DNA of 54,074 nt from Candidatus Eisenbergiella intestinipullorum. GTDB lineage: Bacteria > Bacillota > Clostridia > Lachnospirales > Lachnospiraceae. The position numbers and the translations under genes were made by a program. Of the stretch, positions 51,305-54,074 are shown one piece after another; position 1 is the first letter of the stretch, and the number at the start of each line of letters is the position of its first letter. The notes beneath the pieces are model-generated. The model was not told the DNA's origin, ran no database searches, and worked only from the letters and a program-made list of their open reading frames with translations. The stretch lies in assembly GCA_019119815.1 (NCBI GenBank), contig DWWH01000072.1, positions 1 to 54,074 on the forward strand. Reading direction: 5' to 3'.

Positions 51305-51347
51305 AATATCCGGCAGGAGAACCCGAAGGAGGGGACTGCCGGATATT
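51305..51347. terminator. Terminator-like hairpin between convergent genes
   Basis: AATATCCGGCAG (51305-51316) pairs exactly with CTGCCGGATATT (51336-51347) around a 19-base loop, giving A/T-rich flanks on both strands. It lies between the ends of the epimerase (+) and GT2 (-) genes and could serve both. The region 51348-51406 after it shows a weaker hairpin only. Confidence 0.65.
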
Positions 51348-51406
51348 GATTATATGTAACAAGTAAAGAGTGGCATTGGCAAGCCAGTGTCATTATAGCT
51401 TAAGCA

Positions 51407-52333
51407 TTAAGATTCTATGTTTTTCATATCTCGTATCACGTATTGAGGAGAGTTATTTAAGCTAATGTATATTCTGCCTAAATATTCTCCGATCATTCCC
51501 AAATTGCATAAAATAAATCCTCCTATTATGGATACGGCCGCTATAGTTGAACTCCATCCTGTTGGAACTGCAGGATTTAGAATTTTATTAATTAGTATGA
51601 AAATGACGTAGAAAAAGCCAAAAACAGCAAGCAGAACACCCGAAAAAGTTGCCAACCGCAGCGGGACAATGGAAAAAGCAGTAAATCCATTCAGCCATAA
51701 AGCCAAAAGCTTGCGGAAGGTATAACCGGATTTACCAATTGTACGCTCCCTATGTCTGACCGGAACTGTTGCGATATTCTGAGTCGCCCGGAAGATCAGG
51801 CCTATCAGATAAGTATAAGAATTTTGATACCTGCATACCTCTTCTATAATAAATCTTTTGGCAGCAAAATAGCTTGTTACCATTAATCCTTTCGGCTTTC
51901 CCAAAAGCTTTTCACACATATATTCATTGACCATACTTCCCAGATTGCGGAATTTATTATGCATCTTATGGTCATAGGAAGCATAAACCACATCATATCC
52001 TTCCTCCAGCTTCTGGATCAAGGAAGGAAATTCATTTGCCGGAGTCTGACCGTCATCATCCAGAGAGATGATGACATCTCCTTCGGTATGGCGATATCCT
52101 GCCATCAGCGCAGAATGTTGTCCGAAATTTTTAGCCAGACAGATTCCTTTAATCCTGCTGTCGGTCTGACATAACTTTTCGATTTCCTGCCAGACATGGT
52201 CTGGGGAACAGTCATTGACCAGAATAATTTCATAATCGTATTTGCCTGCGGAAGCGGTTTCAACGATTTCATCCACAACTCCGGCAATTGTTTTCTCTGA
52301 TCCATAACAGGGAATTACAAATGAAATTTTCAT
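51407..52333 (-). CDS. GtrB/ArnC-like GT2, polyprenyl-phosphate sugar synthase
   Basis: A 308-residue protein. SFVIPCYGSEKTIAGVV, LVNDCSPD, NFGQHSALMAGYR and the metal-binding ISLDDDGQTP (D92 to D94) form the GT2 core; two helices near residues 225-290 anchor it. This is the ArnC/GtrB type, which makes undecaprenyl-phosphate-linked sugar or aminosugar. AGGAGGAA precedes the start. It follows the RffA-type aminotransferase gene by 43 bases, so the donor could be an amino-deoxy sugar. Its DNA is more AT-rich than the large + strand blocks. Confidence 0.88.
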   Translation of the reverse strand: MKISFVIPCYGSEKTIAGVVDEIVETASAGKYDYEIILVNDCSPDHVWQEIEKLCQTDSRIKGICLAKNFGQHSALMAGYRHTEGDVIISLDDDGQTPANEFPSLIQKLEEGYDVVYASYDHKMHNKFRNLGSMVNEYMCEKLLGKPKGLMVTSYFAAKRFIIEEVCRYQNSYTYLIGLIFRATQNIATVPVRHRERTIGKSGYTFRKLLALWLNGFTAFSIVPLRLATFSGVLLAVFGFFYVIFILINKILNPAVPTGWSSTIAAVSIIGGFILCNLGMIGEYLGRIYISLNNSPQYVIRDMKNIES

Positions 52334-52376
52334 TCTACACTATTTCCTCCTGCTGCTTATTTTTCGCGGTCCTATG

Positions 52377-53507
52377 TCAGCAATAAAACTTATGGATCAG
52401 ATCGGTAATATAGCTGATTTCAGATTCTGTTAAGCCATAGTACATAGGAAGCCTTAACAGGCGTTCGCTTTCTTTTGTTGTATATCTGTCCTCACCATGA
52501 AATCTTCCGTATTTCTTTCCGGCAGGCGCCGTATGAAGCGGAATATAGTGAAAGACGGAAAGAACTCCGTTCTTTTTCAGATATTCAATCAATGCGGTAC
52601 GTTCAGAAAGATCCCTTGCCTTGATATAGAACATGTGGGCATTATGTACACACCCCGATGGGATGACAGGAAGCTCAAGCATTTCTTTCTCTTTTAAATC
52701 TTTCAGAGATTCATAATACTGCTTCCAGGAGGCAAGACGATTTTCGTTGATCTCATCAGCAAGTTCAAGCTGTGCCCACAGGTATGCAGCATTCAGGTCG
52801 CTGGGCAGATAGGAAGAGCCGTAATCAACCCAGGTATACTTATCTACCTGTCCCCTGAAAAACTTGCTTCTATCTGTTCCTTTTTCTCTGATGATCTCAG
52901 CTTTTTCAATATTATCGGGATTTTTGATCAACAGAGCACCGCCTTCTCCCATGCTGTAATTTTTGGTCTCGTGAAAACTATAACAGCCATAATCGCCGAT
53001 GGTTCCTAGGGGCTGCCCTTTGTATTGGCTCATAACGCCCTGCGCAGCATCTTCAATGACCGTCAGATGGTGTTTTTTTGCAATCTCCATGATGGAATCC
53101 ATCTCACAGGACACACCTGCATAATGAACAGGAACGATCGCTTCTGTCTTATCTGTAATAGCATCCTCAATCAGGGTTTCATCTATATTCATTGTATCCG
53201 GACGAATATCTACGAAAACAGCTTTTGCACCACGGATTACAAAAGCATCCGCTGTTGATACAAAAGTAAAAGAGGGCATGATTACTTCATCACCTTCGCC
53301 GACACCGCAAAGGAGTGCGGCCATTTCCGTGGCGTGGGTGCAGGAAGTGGTCAAAAGAGCCTTGGAAGTACCGGTTTTTTCTTCAATCCATTGATTACAA
53401 CGTTTGGTAAACATACCATCTCCGCAGATTTTGTGGGCGTCTATTGCCTGTTTCATATACTCCAGTTCTTTTCCTGTGTAAGGGGGGATATTAAAATTAA
53501 TTTTCAT
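52377..53507 (-). CDS. rffA: dTDP-4-amino-4,6-dideoxygalactose transaminase (RffA/WecE type)
   Basis: A 376-residue DegT/DnrJ/EryC1 aminotransferase. FNIPPYTGKELEYMKQAI at the start, TTSCTHATEMAAL, and HETKNYSMGEGGAL with the PLP lysine at K182 match RffA/WecE, which converts dTDP-4-keto-6-deoxyglucose to dTDP-4-amino-4,6-dideoxygalactose (thomosamine). AAAGGAG lies 9 bases before ATG. The dTDP precursor genes rmlA and rmlB are not in the window. It sits between the ArnC-like GT2 and the GtrII-like fragment, a set that would place an amino-dideoxy sugar on a polymer outside the cell. Confidence 0.9.
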   Translation of the reverse strand: MKINFNIPPYTGKELEYMKQAIDAHKICGDGMFTKRCNQWIEEKTGTSKALLTTSCTHATEMAALLCGVGEGDEVIMPSFTFVSTADAFVIRGAKAVFVDIRPDTMNIDETLIEDAITDKTEAIVPVHYAGVSCEMDSIMEIAKKHHLTVIEDAAQGVMSQYKGQPLGTIGDYGCYSFHETKNYSMGEGGALLIKNPDNIEKAEIIREKGTDRSKFFRGQVDKYTWVDYGSSYLPSDLNAAYLWAQLELADEINENRLASWKQYYESLKDLKEKEMLELPVIPSGCVHNAHMFYIKARDLSERTALIEYLKKNGVLSVFHYIPLHTAPAGKKYGRFHGEDRYTTKESERLLRLPMYYGLTESEISYITDLIHKFYC

Positions 53508-53523
53508 TTTTAACTACTCCTTT

Positions 53524-53945
53524 CTAATCTGGTAATGAGGGATCATATTCTCCCAGTTTGACAACCATTACACCTTCAATCATGCCAATTGAATCTTCAG
53601 CAGGAAAACAGCTTCTTTGAGAAAACTCTTCTGTAGATGCTAATTCTCTTATACGATCCTGCATTCCATTAGCATAATAATTTAAAGTGACACCACAAAA
53701 CTGCTTTATATATCTTCCCCAACCATCGCTATTTTCCCAGATTTCTGGCCAAACTCCATTTTGGGTAAATGTACTTCCTGGACTGGCTTCTACTAACTTT
53801 GCATTTAAACGAGAGTTTTGTATTTCCGGTTGGCCAATAAAACATACCTCTGTGTTATATGTAAATTCGTCATGCTGTTCTAGTTGTATTAAAATCCGAG
53901 AGGCTAATTCTTTTGTTTGAATATAGGTTTCATTTAATAACATAT
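53524..53945 (-). pseudogene. C-terminal fragment of a GtrII-like membrane protein, 5' end lost
   Basis: From an ATG at 53943 there are 139 codons, with no membrane helix. The sequence ends AEDSIGMIEGVMVVKLGEYDPS, like the tail of the GtrII-like remnant at 46716-46835. Its upstream frame stays open to the window edge but passes into repeat DNA that looks like an insertion-sequence end, so the N-terminal helices of the gene are missing. The remaining soluble tail is unlikely to work. If the true gene continues past the window it would need to cross that repeat DNA. Confidence 0.6.
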
Positions 53946-54074
53946 TGCAATATTCGGCCGAACGGTGTGAAGATTTCGCTTCAGACGGTGTGACGGTTTC
54001 GGCTTGATCGGTGCGGTGTTTTCGGATAACGGTGTGACTGCCGGGTTGATATGGTAAACTCTTTCTTGCAGCAA
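53946..54074 (+). mobile_element. Probable insertion-sequence terminus with multiple repeats (IS21-like pattern)
   Basis: ACGGTGTGA occurs at 53962, 53985 and 54029, and a variant TCGGTGCGG at 54008, giving steps of 23, 23 and 21 bases. Several regularly spaced short repeats at an end, and a possible TG start at 53946, recall the multiple terminal repeats of IS21-family elements. No transposase is visible before the window ends. The identification is inference from repeat layout and from the truncated neighbour. Confidence 0.5.

Noticed and set aside
53962..54037. CRISPR-like or origin iteron array
   Set aside because: The repeats are 9 bases with about 13 bases between, too short for CRISPR, and no replication gene is seen; an insertion-sequence end fits better.
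1..54074. tRNA, rRNA or riboswitch genes
   Set aside because: No stretch with the conserved sequence blocks of these RNAs was recognised in the gaps between genes, all of which are short.

Overview
The window reads as part of a large surface or exopolysaccharide locus from a Gram-positive anaerobe, most likely a Lachnospiraceae-type Clostridia. The grounds are strong GGAGG-type ribosome sites 4-9 bases before most starts, moderately GC-rich coding DNA, short ATGA/TGATG overlaps between genes, and families common in gut Firmicutes: YfhO, CotH-VTC-DUF4956, PTPS-related membrane proteins and GtrII-like proteins. No rRNA, tRNA or CRISPR array was seen.

Region 1 (1-31,660, + strand). A leader with an extended -10 promoter and two adjacent RNA hairpins precedes about 26 tightly packed co-directional genes. 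They encode GT4, GT2, GT11, GT17 and DUF5672-type sugar transferases, two glutamine-dependent AsnB-type amidotransferases, an MsbA-like ABC exporter, a Wzy-like polymerase, a pyruvyl transferase, a hexapeptide acetyltransferase, a GH88/GH105-like hydrolase, a CotH kinase + VTC polyphosphate polymerase + DUF4956 triad, and a YfhO-type membrane protein. A strong hairpin at 31,611-31,660 ends the region.

Region 2 (31,731-34,688, - strand). An SGNH-hydrolase lipoprotein and a DUF6056-like polytopic membrane protein split the two + strand blocks. A perfect 12-bp dyad overlaps the predicted promoter of the lipoprotein.

Region 3 (34,788-51,347, + strand). This block has its own promoter. It holds a Wzx flippase, a GT26-GT4 fusion, a GT4, a PTPS-related membrane protein, an AT-rich MBOAT + SGNH acyl-transfer pair, a second Wzy-like protein, an internally deleted GtrII-like remnant, a GT-C-like membrane protein, a small two-pass membrane protein, a GtrB-like GT2 and an NAD-dependent epimerase. 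It ends at a 12-bp hairpin.

Region 4 (51,407-54,074, - strand, more AT-rich). A second GtrB/ArnC-like GT2, an RffA/WecE-type sugar aminotransferase and the C-terminal part of another GtrII-like protein. The GtrII fragment is cut off by DNA carrying regularly spaced ACGGTGTGA repeats, which look like the end of an insertion sequence.

Together the genes would build repeat units on a lipid carrier (many GTs; the GT26-GT4 fusion probably does two early steps), decorate them (fucosyl-type, amide, pyruvyl, acetyl/acyl), flip them (Wzx or the ABC protein), polymerise them (two Wzy candidates) and modify them outside the cell. No initiating phosphoglycosyl transferase, no GDP-fucose pathway and no chain-length regulator lies in the window, so those functions must be encoded elsewhere.
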